From the NCBI RefSeq assembly GCF_004346845.1, contig NZ_SMGI01000002.1:558001-622000 (forward strand): a DNA stretch of 64,000 bases. The letters run 5' to 3'. The position numbers were made by a program, and so were the translations under genes. This document shows positions 46,501-55,238 of this stretch, piece by piece (within the stretch, counting starts at the first letter, position 1; every line of letters begins with the position of its first letter). The notes under the pieces were generated by a model. The model saw only the letters and a list, made by a program, of their open reading frames with translations. It ran no database searches and was not told where the DNA came from. This stretch comes from Winogradskyella wandonensis (GTDB taxonomy: Bacteria > Bacteroidota > Bacteroidia > Flavobacteriales > Flavobacteriaceae).

Positions 46501-47433
46501 TCAGCCATTGGCCTCAGTAATATATTTTTTTGGCGTTGTTCCATATTTTTTCTTAAACGCCGCAATAAAATGGCTTGCTGTGCTATAACCCACTTTTAAT
46601 CCCACTTCATTTACATTATAGTTACCCGATTCCAGGAGTTTTCGAGCAACTTCCATTTTATAGTCAAATAAAAAGCCATAAACCGTATCCCCATAAATCT
46701 GCTTAAAGCCTTCTTTTAACTTTTTTAAACTTAAATCTATTTGGTCTGCCAATTCTTGAAGCGTTGGTGGCTCGGCCATTTGTGCAATAATAATATCTTT
46801 AGCTTGTTTCAACTTGGCCACATTAGTTTCGTCTACCAAAAACGGACATTGCTCTACATTAGCATCTTCACTACGGTTAAAAAACAAACTCAATAATTCG
46901 TAAGCCTTCCCTTTAAAATACAAGGGTTTAATGGAATTATTGAGATTAAAACTTAATAACTGATTAAGAACAACTGCCATCGATGGTGTAATGCTTCCAT
47001 CTTTATAATATTTTTTATCACGATTATCTTCTGATAAAAACGTTACATACGATGCATCTTGAGAAAATAAACGATGAAATTTTTCCAGCGAAATCACTAA
47101 CGAAATGAGCATACATCCTGGCTGAACTTCTAAATGTATAGGTAAATCGCGTTGTGGATTATACAAAAGCAAAGAGGTATCTTCGAGAATGGGCAAGCGA
47201 TAGCTGCCTTGATTAAATACAAACGTGGCTTGCCCTTTAGCACAAAAATGAAACTGAATGTAACTGCTATCTATCTGGCGTTCTGCGATTTCTATGGCAT
47301 TACTATCATTTTTATAAGACAGAATAAAAAAGCCTTCTTCAAGATAGGTTTCTTCAAAAGACCCTTGAGCGACACTTTTAGAAATGGAATTTTCAATTTT
47401 CATTTTCTTGTTATTTAGATTCATTCTAAACAA
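46501..47433 (-). CDS. AraC family regulator divergent from hemA
   Basis: 310 residues (starts at 47424 or 47403 are also possible). The C-terminal pair of helix-turn-helix motifs is clear: LQELADQIDLSLKKLKEGFK and NVNEVGLKVGYSTASHFIAAF, followed by KKKYGTTPKKY. The N-terminal 190 residues are a cupin-like sensing part (MLISLVISLEKFHRLFS). It faces away from hemA with a 170-base gap that holds direct repeats, so it probably controls hemA. Confidence 0.92.
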   Translation of the reverse strand: MFRMNLNNKKMKIENSISKSVAQGSFEETYLEEGFFILSYKNDSNAIEIAERQIDSSYIQFHFCAKGQATFVFNQGSYRLPILEDTSLLLYNPQRDLPIHLEVQPGCMLISLVISLEKFHRLFSQDASYVTFLSEDNRDKKYYKDGSITPSMAVVLNQLLSFNLNNSIKPLYFKGKAYELLSLFFNRSEDANVEQCPFLVDETNVAKLKQAKDIIIAQMAEPPTLQELADQIDLSLKKLKEGFKQIYGDTVYGFLFDYKMEVARKLLESGNYNVNEVGLKVGYSTASHFIAAFKKKYGTTPKKYITEANG

Positions 47434-47460
47434 AAGGTGTTAAAACCCTTATTTTTACTG

Positions 47461-47468
47461 CAAAAATA
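47461..47468 (-). promoter_or_regulatory. Predicted -7 promoter element for the AraC regulator
   Basis: On the minus strand this reads TATTTTTG, a TAnnTTTG match, 28 bases before the first ATG of the regulator. Confidence 0.55.
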
Positions 47469-47497
47469 TGACATTTATCATGTTTTTATTTAAAATG

Positions 47498-47541
47498 ACG
47501 TTAAAAAACCACAAACGTTATTTTAAGTTCTTCTAGCGTTA
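47498..47541 (+). promoter_or_regulatory. Direct repeats, candidate AraC-type operator
   Basis: Three RCGTTA motifs (47498, 47515, 47536) all lie in one orientation. The second and third extend to ACGTTATTTT and GCGTTATTTT and are spaced exactly 21 bases apart, two helical turns as in AraC half-sites. The third lies just upstream of the hemA -7 element, a good position for an activator. Confidence 0.5.
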
Positions 47542-47562
47542 TTTTTATGTTATTTACAAAAT

Positions 47563-47570
47563 TATTTTTG
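47563..47570 (+). promoter_or_regulatory. Predicted -7 promoter element for hemA
   Basis: TATTTTTG matches TAnnTTTG, 33 bases before the hemA ATG at 47604. Confidence 0.6.
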
Positions 47571-47603
47571 CATTGTTAATTCCGAAGTCAGGTAAACGAG
47601 CGA

Positions 47604-48851
47604 ATGCAACACAAACAAACACATTTTTATGCTATTGGGCTTAGCTACAAAAAAGCTGATGCTGAGGTGCGTGGTCATTTTAGTTTAAGTGATGCTGCTA
47701 AAGAAGCTATTTTGACACAGGCTAAAGCTAGTGGTGTTGAAAGTTTATTGTTAGTATCCACTTGCAACCGTACAGAAATTTACGGATTTGCTGAGCGTCC
47801 TTGCCAACTTATTGAGTTGCTTTGCGAAAACACCAAAGGCACCGTTGAGGAATTTAGACAAGTTGCTTACATTCATAAAAATTCTGAGGCTATTTCACAC
47901 ATGTTTCGTGTGGGCTCTGGTTTAGACAGTCAAATCCTTGGTGATTTCGAAATTATTGGGCAACTTAAAGCTGGTGCACGGAAGTCTAAAGCGCTTGGCT
48001 TGCTCAATTCTTATATCGAGCGTCTTCTTAATGCTGTTATTCAAGCTAGTAAGCGTATAAAAACCGAAACTGAATTATCTTCTGGAGCAACATCTGTTTC
48101 ATTTGCCGCTGTGCAATACATCATGAATAACGTTGAGAATATTTCAGATAAAAACATCTTACTCTTTGGAACAGGGAAAATCGGCAGAAACACTTGTGAA
48201 AATTTAGTGAAGCATACTAAAAATCCACACATTACTTTAATTAACAGAACTAAAGATAAAGCTGAAGCTATTGCGGGTAAATTCAATTTAATCGTCAGAG
48301 ATTATGAAGACTTACAAAGCGAAATTAATACTTCTGATATTGTAGTCGTGGCGACTGGCGCGCAAAACCCTACGGTTTACAAATCTCTTATTACAAGAGA
48401 AAAACCATTACTGATTTTAGATTTATCTATTCCTAAAAATGTGAATGAGGATGTTAAGGAATTAGATAATATCACACTTGTTCATATGGATGATTTGGCT
48501 AAAATCACTGATGATACTTTAGAAAAACGCAAAGCATTTATTCCTGCCGCAGAAAACATAATAGCTGAAGTTACCGCAGATTTTAATGCTTGGTTAGACA
48601 CTTTAAAGTTTGTGCCAACCATTCAGGCGATAAAACACAAGTTGACAGATATTAAAAATTCTGAAGTTAATAATCAGCGCAAAAAGTTAGATAACTTTAA
48701 CGAGGAGCAAATCGAATTGGTTACCAACAATCTCATACAGAAAATTACCAATCAATTTGCTCACCACTTAAGAGAAGACTCCAATACTTCAGATGAAAGC
48801 TTAGAGCTCATCAAAAAAATATTTCAGTTAGAAAACACCCAAAATGTCTAG
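47604..48851 (+). CDS. hemA: Glutamyl-tRNA reductase
   Basis: 415 residues. The nucleophilic Cys is C54 in LLLVSTCNRTEIYG. The NADPH domain has LLFGTGKIGRNTCENL and the C-terminal dimerisation helices follow. It reduces Glu-tRNA to glutamate-1-semialdehyde, the first step of C5 heme synthesis. Its end overlaps the next gene's ATG by eight bases, so translation is coupled. Confidence 0.97.
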   Translation: MQHKQTHFYAIGLSYKKADAEVRGHFSLSDAAKEAILTQAKASGVESLLLVSTCNRTEIYGFAERPCQLIELLCENTKGTVEEFRQVAYIHKNSEAISHMFRVGSGLDSQILGDFEIIGQLKAGARKSKALGLLNSYIERLLNAVIQASKRIKTETELSSGATSVSFAAVQYIMNNVENISDKNILLFGTGKIGRNTCENLVKHTKNPHITLINRTKDKAEAIAGKFNLIVRDYEDLQSEINTSDIVVVATGAQNPTVYKSLITREKPLLILDLSIPKNVNEDVKELDNITLVHMDDLAKITDDTLEKRKAFIPAAENIIAEVTADFNAWLDTLKFVPTIQAIKHKLTDIKNSEVNNQRKKLDNFNEEQIELVTNNLIQKITNQFAHHLREDSNTSDESLELIKKIFQLENTQNV

Positions 48852-50421
48852 ACTAATTCGCATTGGCACACGCGACAGCCAGCTCGCTATGTGGCAAGCA
48901 AAAACGGTTCAATCTCAACTTGAACAACTCGGTCATAAATCCGTATTAGTTCCTGTAAAATCTACAGGAGATATCGTTTTAGACAAGCCTTTATACGAGC
49001 TTGGCATCACTGGAATTTTTACAAAAACATTAGATATTGCCATGCTCAATGGTGATATTGATATCGCGGTTCACTCTCTAAAAGATGTACCTACAGTCTT
49101 ACCAAAAGGTATTGTACAAGCTGCCGTATTAAAACGCGGAAACATCAACGATACTTTAGTTTTTAAGAAAAATGAAGAGTTTCTCTCACAACGCGATGCA
49201 GTTATTGCCACAGGAAGTTTACGTCGTCGTGCACAATGGCTCAACCGTTATCCTACACATACCGTTACTGATTTAAGAGGAAATGTAAATAGCCGCTTAG
49301 AAAAGTTAGAAAATAACGACTGGAATGCTGCAATTTTTGCCGCTGCTGGTTTAGGGCGTTTAGGCATAAAACCAGAGAATGCGATTAATCTCCATTGGAT
49401 GATTCCTGCACCTGCTCAAGGTGCCGTTATGGTTGCGGCACTAGAAGAAGACGAAGAAATACGCACGATTTGCGCCGAAATCAACCATAGAGAAACGGAA
49501 ATTTGTACTAGCATTGAGCGGGAATTCTTAAACCATCTCGAAGGCGGTTGCACAGCACCAATCGGTGCAATTTGTTACATAAATAAGGAGGAAGAAGTCA
49601 ATTTTAAAGGCATCCTTTTAAGTAAAGATGGCACACGAAAGATTGAGGTCACTAAGGTTGTTCCGCTAGGTAAACACGATAATTTGGCAGAATTTTGTGC
49701 GGATTATATTATTGGCAAAGGTGGAAAAACACTAATAGACCAATTACAACGCAGCGATAAAACGACCAATATATACTCTACAAAAACACTTACCGAAGCG
49801 CAATTAGAATTATTTCATAGAGATGTAGTTGCAGAAAGTAATGATGCTATAAAAATCAGTCTTAATCGTATTCCTAAAAGTGTGGTTAGAAACGAAATTA
49901 AGAATGTAGTTATCACAAGTCAAAACGCTGTTGAAGCTTTATTGACTAACTTTTCAGCACCTGAATTACAATTCAAAAATATTTACTGTGTAGGACGTCG
50001 AACCAAGCGTATGATTGAAAAGCGTATTGGTAAAGTTGCTCACATGGCTTCTAATGCTAAAAAGTTAGCCGAGCATTTAGTTGAATTTATAGAAGGCACA
50101 GAAGTCACCTATTTCTGTAGTGATTTACGCTTAGATGATTTACCAAATATTTTGACAGAAAATCACATCAAAGTGAATGAAGTTGAAGCCTACCAAACCA
50201 AATACGACGCTATAAAAGTAGAACAAAACCTTGATGGAATTATGTTCTATAGTCCTTCAACAATTGAAAGTTTTTTGAAACAAAACAAAGCCAATGGTAT
50301 TGCTTTTTGTATTGGAGAAACGACTGCAAACATAGCACGCAAATATTTTGAAGATGTCCGCGTAGCTAAAGTGCCAACTGTGGAAAGTGTGATAGAATTA
50401 GTGAATGAATATTATGCATAA
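48844..50421 (+). CDS. hemCD: Fused porphobilinogen deaminase / uroporphyrinogen-III synthase
   Basis: 525 residues. Residues 1-310 are HemC: RIGTRDSQLAMWQA at the start, HSLKDVPT with the catalytic Asp, GSLRRRAQW and the dipyrromethane-cofactor Cys in GGCTAPIG (C236). Residues about 330-525 are HemD-like: VVITSQNAVEALL, NIYCVGRRT, MFYSPSTIESFL and AFCIGETTANIARK. The fusion makes uroporphyrinogen III from porphobilinogen in one chain. A heptad repeat array begins three bases after its stop. Confidence 0.95.
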   Translation: MSRLIRIGTRDSQLAMWQAKTVQSQLEQLGHKSVLVPVKSTGDIVLDKPLYELGITGIFTKTLDIAMLNGDIDIAVHSLKDVPTVLPKGIVQAAVLKRGNINDTLVFKKNEEFLSQRDAVIATGSLRRRAQWLNRYPTHTVTDLRGNVNSRLEKLENNDWNAAIFAAAGLGRLGIKPENAINLHWMIPAPAQGAVMVAALEEDEEIRTICAEINHRETEICTSIEREFLNHLEGGCTAPIGAICYINKEEEVNFKGILLSKDGTRKIEVTKVVPLGKHDNLAEFCADYIIGKGGKTLIDQLQRSDKTTNIYSTKTLTEAQLELFHRDVVAESNDAIKISLNRIPKSVVRNEIKNVVITSQNAVEALLTNFSAPELQFKNIYCVGRRTKRMIEKRIGKVAHMASNAKKLAEHLVEFIEGTEVTYFCSDLRLDDLPNILTENHIKVNEVEAYQTKYDAIKVEQNLDGIMFYSPSTIESFLKQNKANGIAFCIGETTANIARKYFEDVRVAKVPTVESVIELVNEYYA

Positions 50422-50423
50422 AA

Positions 50424-50458
50424 AGCCTTTAGCCATTGGCTTTTAGCTGTTAGCCTAA
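50424..50458 (+). repeat. Heptad repeat array (AGCYNNN, five units)
   Basis: Five consecutive seven-base units begin three bases after the hemCD stop: AGCCTTT, AGCCATT, GGCTTTT, AGCTGTT, AGCCTAA. All but the third start AGCY. The array lies 41 bases before the four-helix-bundle start. Confidence 0.85.
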
Positions 50459-50498
50459 ATCATGCTTAACTTAATACGAAACACTAATATAAAATGTC

Positions 50499-50855
50499 AT
50501 GAGAGATTTTAGAAAACTTGAAATTTGGAAAAATGGAATTGAGATTGTAAAGCAGATTTATCAACTCTCTAATCACTTACCACCAGAGGAAAAATTTGGA
50601 TTGAGGAGTCAAATTACGAGAGCTTCAGTTTCTATTCCTTCTAATATTGCTGAAGGTTGTAGCAGAAATAGTGAAATTGAATTTAAACGGTTTTTAGAAA
50701 TTGCTATGGGATCACTTTTTGAAGTTGAAACACAATTAATAATTGCGCAAGAACTTAATTTCATTGAAGAAAAAGAATTGAAAGGTGTTATCAGCTCAAT
50801 TCAAATTGAAGCTAAAATGCTAAATAGTTTAATAAATAAAATAAAAAACAGCTAA
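50499..50855 (+). CDS. Four-helix-bundle protein (23S rRNA intervening-sequence protein family)
   Basis: 118 residues with the family pattern MRDFRKLEIWKNGIEIVKQI, LRSQITRASVSIPSNIAEG and RFLEIAMGSLFEVETQL. Proteins of this kind are coded by intervening sequences in 23S rRNA and by scattered chromosomal loci, and are related to the accessory protein Avd of retroelements; their function is not settled. It stands inside the heme operon between hemCD and hemE and has no visible role in heme. Heptad arrays flank it, and its stop codon is inside the first unit of the downstream array. Confidence 0.9.
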   Translation: MRDFRKLEIWKNGIEIVKQIYQLSNHLPPEEKFGLRSQITRASVSIPSNIAEGCSRNSEIEFKRFLEIAMGSLFEVETQLIIAQELNFIEEKELKGVISSIQIEAKMLNSLINKIKNS

Positions 50856-50899
50856 TAGTCATTGAGCCAAAAGCCAAAAGCTAATAGCCAACAGCTATC
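50850..50899 (+). repeat. Heptad repeat array (AGCYNNN, seven units) running to the hemE start
   Basis: Seven units with one extra G: AGCTAAT, AGTCATT, then G, AGCCAAA twice, AGCTAAT, AGCCAAC, AGCTATC. The TAA in the first unit is the stop codon of the four-helix-bundle gene, and the last base of the last unit abuts the ATG of hemE. The array therefore replaces the whole leader of hemE. Confidence 0.9.
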
Positions 50900-51931
50900 A
50901 TGATAAAAAACGACTTATTTTTAAGAGCATTAAAAGGAGAAACTGTAGAACGTCCACCTGTATGGATGATGCGTCAAGCGGGACGTTACTTGCCAGAATT
51001 TATGGAGATAAAGGCCAAGTACGATTTCTTCACACGTTGCCAAACACCTGAATTAGCTAGTGAAATTACAGTTCAACCCATTCGTAGATATGGTATGGAT
51101 GCAGCCATTTTATTTTCAGATATTTTGGTGATTCCACAAGCCATGAATATTGAGGTACAGATGAAACCTAATTTTGGTCCGTATTTACCAAATCCTATTC
51201 GTTCTCAAAAAGATGTAGACAATGTAGTTGTTCCAGATGTTACTGTAGAATTAGATTACGTTTACCAAGCCATAAAAGCCACAAAAGAAAAACTGAATGA
51301 CGAAATTCCGTTAATTGGTTTTGCCGGCTCACCATGGACTATCCTTTGCTATTGTGTACAAGGTCAAGGCAGTAAAAACTTTGATAAGGCCAAAAAATTC
51401 TGTTTTACAAATCCAGTTGCGGCACATGGATTACTTCAAAAAATAACAGATACGACCATTTCGTATTTAAGACAAAAAGTGAAAGCTGGCGTAAATGCCG
51501 TTCAGGTTTTCGATTCTTGGGGAGGTATGTTATCTCCAGTAGATTATCAAGAATTTTCTTGGCAATACATTCAGCAAATTATTGATTCTTTAAAAGATGA
51601 AACACCTGTGATTGCTTTTGGAAAAGGATGCTGGTTTGCACTTGGCGAAATGGCAAAATCTGGCGCTTCTGCTCTTGGTGTAGATTGGACATGCTCTGCA
51701 CGTAACGCACGTTATTTAACAGGCGGAAACATTACTTTACAAGGTAATTTTGACCCAACACGTCTGTATTCTCCTCCAGCCGAAATCAAAAAAATGGTCA
51801 CGAAAATGATTAACGATTTTGGAAAAGACAAATACATCGTTAACTTAGGTCATGGGATTTTACCAGATATTCCTTTAGATAATGCTAAAGCCTTTATAGA
51901 TGCGGTTAAGGAATATAAAAGCCCAGATTAA
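50900..51931 (+). CDS. hemE: Uroporphyrinogen decarboxylase
   Basis: 343 residues. It begins with the family segment [16 protein letters not shown] (Arg and His binding region) and has [10 protein letters not shown] and [14 protein letters not shown]. It decarboxylates the acetate side chains of uroporphyrinogen III to give coproporphyrinogen III. Its ribosome-binding region is made of heptad repeat, not a normal leader. It follows hemCD in the operon. Confidence 0.97.
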   Translation: MIKNDLFLRALKGETVERPPVWMMRQAGRYLPEFMEIKAKYDFFTRCQTPELASEITVQPIRRYGMDAAILFSDILVIPQAMNIEVQMKPNFGPYLPNPIRSQKDVDNVVVPDVTVELDYVYQAIKATKEKLNDEIPLIGFAGSPWTILCYCVQGQGSKNFDKAKKFCFTNPVAAHGLLQKITDTTISYLRQKVKAGVNAVQVFDSWGGMLSPVDYQEFSWQYIQQIIDSLKDETPVIAFGKGCWFALGEMAKSGASALGVDWTCSARNARYLTGGNITLQGNFDPTRLYSPPAEIKKMVTKMINDFGKDKYIVNLGHGILPDIPLDNAKAFIDAVKEYKSPD

Positions 51932-51992
51932 ACGTAACACATCATGTGTTTTTGCGTCTATTTAATAGACAACTCTATTAAAAAACAAAACG

Positions 51993-52781
51993 ATGATACA
52001 AGACATTTTTAGAGGTTTACAAGTGTATTCTGGAGCTTACGGGCTTATTTCTAAACTAAAACTTTGGAAATACTTCGTAATTCCTATGTTAATTAGTTTT
52101 GTGGTTTTTATTTTAATATTTGTTTCGGCTTATGGTCTTTCAGACAATCTAGGTGAATGGATTGCGGGTATATGGGTGTGGGAAACGGGTAAGGCTACAG
52201 TAACTTTCATTTCAACACTAATTGCTGGTGTCATCATTTTTGCGCTTGGTATTATTATGTTTAAGCACATTATTATGGCGCTTTCTTCACCATTTATGAG
52301 TCCTGTTTCAGAAAAAATTGAAGAATATTACACAGGACAACCTGCCGAAAACAAAATAAAATCATCTTTTACGCAACAATTAATTAGAGGCATTAGACTA
52401 GGTTTAAGAAACCTTGCAAAAGAATTACTTTATACTATTCCTATTTTACTGCTGAAATTTATACCAGTTGTCAATATATTTTCAACGGCGCTCCTCTTTA
52501 TAGTACAGGCATATTATGCTGGTTTCGGTAATATGGATTATACGCTTGAACGTCATTTCACCTATAAAGAAAGTGTGAACTTTATTAGAAAAAACAGAGG
52601 TTTAGCTATAGGAAATGGCATTGGGTTTCTACTCTTACTATTTATCCCTGTAATTGGTGTAATTTTAGTTCTACCATTAAGCGTTACTTCAGCATCCGTA
52701 ATTGCCGTGGACTTATTATTTGATGATGATGAAGGCGAACACATTGGTTTCGAGCCATTTGAAGTTATAGAGAATAGATAA
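51993..52781 (+). CDS. EI24 / CysZ-like membrane protein
   Basis: 262 residues with about four to six membrane helices (YFVIPMLISFVVFILIFV, FISTLIAGVIIFALGIIMF and FIPVVNIFSTALLFIVQA). It shares the pattern of the EI24 domain family, which includes CysZ sulfate permeases. It is in the heme operon between hemE and a GNAT gene; the link to heme is not known. Its last base pairs overlap the GNAT start (TAATG). Confidence 0.8.
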   Translation: MIQDIFRGLQVYSGAYGLISKLKLWKYFVIPMLISFVVFILIFVSAYGLSDNLGEWIAGIWVWETGKATVTFISTLIAGVIIFALGIIMFKHIIMALSSPFMSPVSEKIEEYYTGQPAENKIKSSFTQQLIRGIRLGLRNLAKELLYTIPILLLKFIPVVNIFSTALLFIVQAYYAGFGNMDYTLERHFTYKESVNFIRKNRGLAIGNGIGFLLLLFIPVIGVILVLPLSVTSASVIAVDLLFDDDEGEHIGFEPFEVIENR

Positions 52782-53320
52782 TGGTTGCGCAATTCGATGG
52801 TTTTGAAATCAACCCTGTGCATAATGGAGACGCATGGAAAATCTGTGATTTGTGTGTTGCAAATGCAGACCGTTTTAAACGCTATTTTCCTAAAACCTTA
52901 GAACAAAATATCAACCCTACATTATCTCAAATCTTTGTGGATAATAAGGTGAAAGCCTTTGAAAATAAAACGGTTTTTTTGTTCACATTAAAACATTCTG
53001 AAACTCGAAAATTAGTTGGTTTAATCTATATAAAAGAATTAGATTGGGATGAGAAACAAGGCGAGTTTGCCTATTGCATAGATTATAATTTTGAAGGGAA
53101 AAGCCTTATTTCTAAATCTATTAAAGCCTTATCAAAATATGCGTTTCAAAATCTAGGTTTAGAAATACTTCAAGTTATTTCGCATAAAACAAATACAGCA
53201 AGTATTAAAGTTGCCGAAAAGAACAATTTTAAGTGGATAAAAACACTAAAAGAATCCTATACACCTCCAGGAGAAAAAGCACTCGACATGGAGTTGTTCG
53301 AATTATATAAATCTTTGTAA
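52781..53320 (+). CDS. GNAT family N-acetyltransferase
   Basis: 179 residues with a RimJ/RimL-like form: GFEINPVHNGDAWKI at the start, TRKLVGLIYIKELDW, and SKSIKALSKYAFQNLGLEIL as the helix after the acetyl-CoA site. It starts in the stop codon of the EI24 gene and is coupled to it. The substrate is unknown. Confidence 0.85.
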   Translation: MVAQFDGFEINPVHNGDAWKICDLCVANADRFKRYFPKTLEQNINPTLSQIFVDNKVKAFENKTVFLFTLKHSETRKLVGLIYIKELDWDEKQGEFAYCIDYNFEGKSLISKSIKALSKYAFQNLGLEILQVISHKTNTASIKVAEKNNFKWIKTLKESYTPPGEKALDMELFELYKSL

Positions 53321-53321
53321 T

Positions 53322-53348
53322 CCTGCAAGGTTTCTAAAACCTAGCAGG
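53322..53348. repeat. Short intergenic hairpin before hemF
   Basis: CCTGCAAGGTTT (53322-53333) and AAACCTAGCAGG (53337-53348) form a 12-bp stem with one mismatch and a three-base loop. It starts one base after the GNAT stop. It lacks a T run. It may be a dispersed flavobacterial repeat or an attenuator. Confidence 0.6.
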
Positions 53349-53367
53349 TCAAAACATAAAAACAAAA

Positions 53368-54285
53368 ATGCAAGACCAAAAAATCAAAGACAAATTCTAC
53401 GACTACATACAAAATCTACAAGACCAAATAACATCAAGACTAGAAGAGGTTGACGGTTTAGCGCGTTTTCATGAGGATTTATGGAACCGTCCCGAAGGTG
53501 GTGGCGGAAGAACGCGCGTTATAGAAAATGGTCGTGTTTTTGAAAAAGGTGGCGTTAATATTTCTGCGGTTCATGGCGAATTACCAAAAACCATGCAACA
53601 GCATTTTGGCGTGAAAGATGCCAACTTTTTTGCTTGTGGACTGAGTTTAGTATTGCATCCTAAAAACCCAATGGTACCAACCGTACATGCCAATTGGCGC
53701 TATTTTGAAATGTACGATGCCAATGGAAATATCGCCGACCAGTGGTTTGGAGGTGGTCAAGATTTAACACCTTACTATTTGTTCGAAGACGATGCCAAAC
53801 ATTTTCACCAAACCTGTAAAACCGCTTGCGATAGACATAATCCAGAGTTTTATGCAAAATATAAAGCAAGATGCGATGAGTATTTTTACAACGCCCACAG
53901 AAACGAAGCGCGAGGTATAGGTGGATTATTTTTCGATTACTGCAAAGCAACAGACGAGATGTCGATGAACGATTGGTTTAACTTTGTTACCGAAGTTGGT
54001 GATAGCTTTTTAGAAGCCTATGTACCTATTGTAGAAAAACGAAAAGATTTAGACTACTCTAAAATGCAACGCGATTGGCAAGAAATACGTCGTGGACGCT
54101 ATGTAGAGTTTAATCTTGTACACGACAAAGGCACTTTATTTGGATTAAAGACCAATGGCAGAATTGAAAGCATTCTCATGAGCTTACCACCGCATGTACA
54201 ATGGGTGTATGACCACCAGCCAGAACCTGGTAGCGAAGAAGAAAAATTAATTAAAGTATTACAGGAGCCTAAAGAATGGCTTTAA
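53368..54285 (+). CDS. hemF: Oxygen-dependent coproporphyrinogen III oxidase
   Basis: 305 residues with FARFHEDLW-like start (LARFHEDLWNR), HPKNPMVPTVHANWRYFEM and EARGIGGLFFDY, and the C-terminal SLPPHVQWVYDHQPEPGSEE. It converts coproporphyrinogen III to protoporphyrinogen IX using O2, so the host lives with oxygen. HemN is not seen in the window. It ends ten bases inside the next gene. Confidence 0.96.
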   Translation: MQDQKIKDKFYDYIQNLQDQITSRLEEVDGLARFHEDLWNRPEGGGGRTRVIENGRVFEKGGVNISAVHGELPKTMQQHFGVKDANFFACGLSLVLHPKNPMVPTVHANWRYFEMYDANGNIADQWFGGGQDLTPYYLFEDDAKHFHQTCKTACDRHNPEFYAKYKARCDEYFYNAHRNEARGIGGLFFDYCKATDEMSMNDWFNFVTEVGDSFLEAYVPIVEKRKDLDYSKMQRDWQEIRRGRYVEFNLVHDKGTLFGLKTNGRIESILMSLPPHVQWVYDHQPEPGSEEEKLIKVLQEPKEWL

Positions 54286-55226
54286 AAATTAAATATTGTA
54301 TTCTACTTTTCTTATTTGTAAATGCTGTTTTATCGCAAACACAAGTAAGAGATAGCACTTCTATACAGACCTTTAATGATAAAATAACAGCTAGAATTGG
54401 GTTAGTAAATACGTCGAACTCATTTATTTTTAATGATTTAGAAAGCAATAGACGTTTTAATCTTTCACCAAATACCCGAGAATATTTGGGGATTTCTGTT
54501 CTTTTTAGGTCTGTAGAGTTAGATTTAGGCTTTTCTCCAAACTTTTTAAAACAGAACAGAGACAACGATAACTCAAAGCTACTTAACCTCAACTTTAGAA
54601 TGTTTTTAGGCCAGTGGATGCAAACCATAGATGTGTACCGCCAAAAAGGATTTTTTGAAGATTTTGAAGGTCAAGAAACTGCGTATCCAGATGTAAAAAC
54701 ATTGAAGATTGGAGGTTCTACATCATATATCTTCAATCCTAATTTTTCGTTCAGAGCCGTTGGTTTTCAAAACGAGTGGCAACGCAAAAGTGCCGGGAGT
54801 TTTATTCCCACATTGTATTACTATTATTCTAATTTCGATATCAATACAACAGGCATTACAAATCAAACCAAAAATTTTGATATAGCTGTAGCGCCTTCAT
54901 ATTATTATAACTTTGTCCTACATGAGAATTTTATACTTGGTGTTGGCGCATCATCTGGTTTTGGTCTTAATCTAAATACATCAGGTGAGAGAACCATTAC
55001 TAGTGGTTTACTAGAGCTTGGAGGTCGTGCATCTATTGGATACAATTCTGAACGATTTTTTGCCGGAGTTAACTCTAGTCTAAATATCTTTGAACACAAA
55101 GAAAAAAGGTCTGTAAGAATAGATGATCAAATAACGTTTTTAGAGTTTTACATCGGCTATAGGCTTAAAGCTCCTAAATCATTTATGCGAATGGCAGACA
55201 AGGTTAATAAATTCCTTGGTATTTAA
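54276..55226 (+). CDS. Outer membrane beta-barrel protein (DUF4421-like), in heme operon
   Basis: 316 residues with a signal peptide (YCILLFLFVNAVLSQ). The mature part alternates beta strands typical of an outer membrane barrel (YLGISVLFRSVELDLGF, FSFRAVGFQNEWQ, FFAGVNSSLNIFEH, ITFLEFYIGYRL). It resembles DUF4421. It overlaps hemF by ten bases and precedes hemB by twelve. A place inside a heme operon suggests, but does not show, a link to porphyrin or iron transfer. Confidence 0.78.
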   Translation: MALKIKYCILLFLFVNAVLSQTQVRDSTSIQTFNDKITARIGLVNTSNSFIFNDLESNRRFNLSPNTREYLGISVLFRSVELDLGFSPNFLKQNRDNDNSKLLNLNFRMFLGQWMQTIDVYRQKGFFEDFEGQETAYPDVKTLKIGGSTSYIFNPNFSFRAVGFQNEWQRKSAGSFIPTLYYYYSNFDINTTGITNQTKNFDIAVAPSYYYNFVLHENFILGVGASSGFGLNLNTSGERTITSGLLELGGRASIGYNSERFFAGVNSSLNIFEHKEKRSVRIDDQITFLEFYIGYRLKAPKSFMRMADKVNKFLGI

Positions 55227-55238
55227 ATTTAAACAACT

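Noticed and set aside
50499..50855. Sign of an rRNA gene at this locus
   Set aside because: The protein family is named for 23S rRNA intervening sequences, but no rRNA sequence surrounds it.
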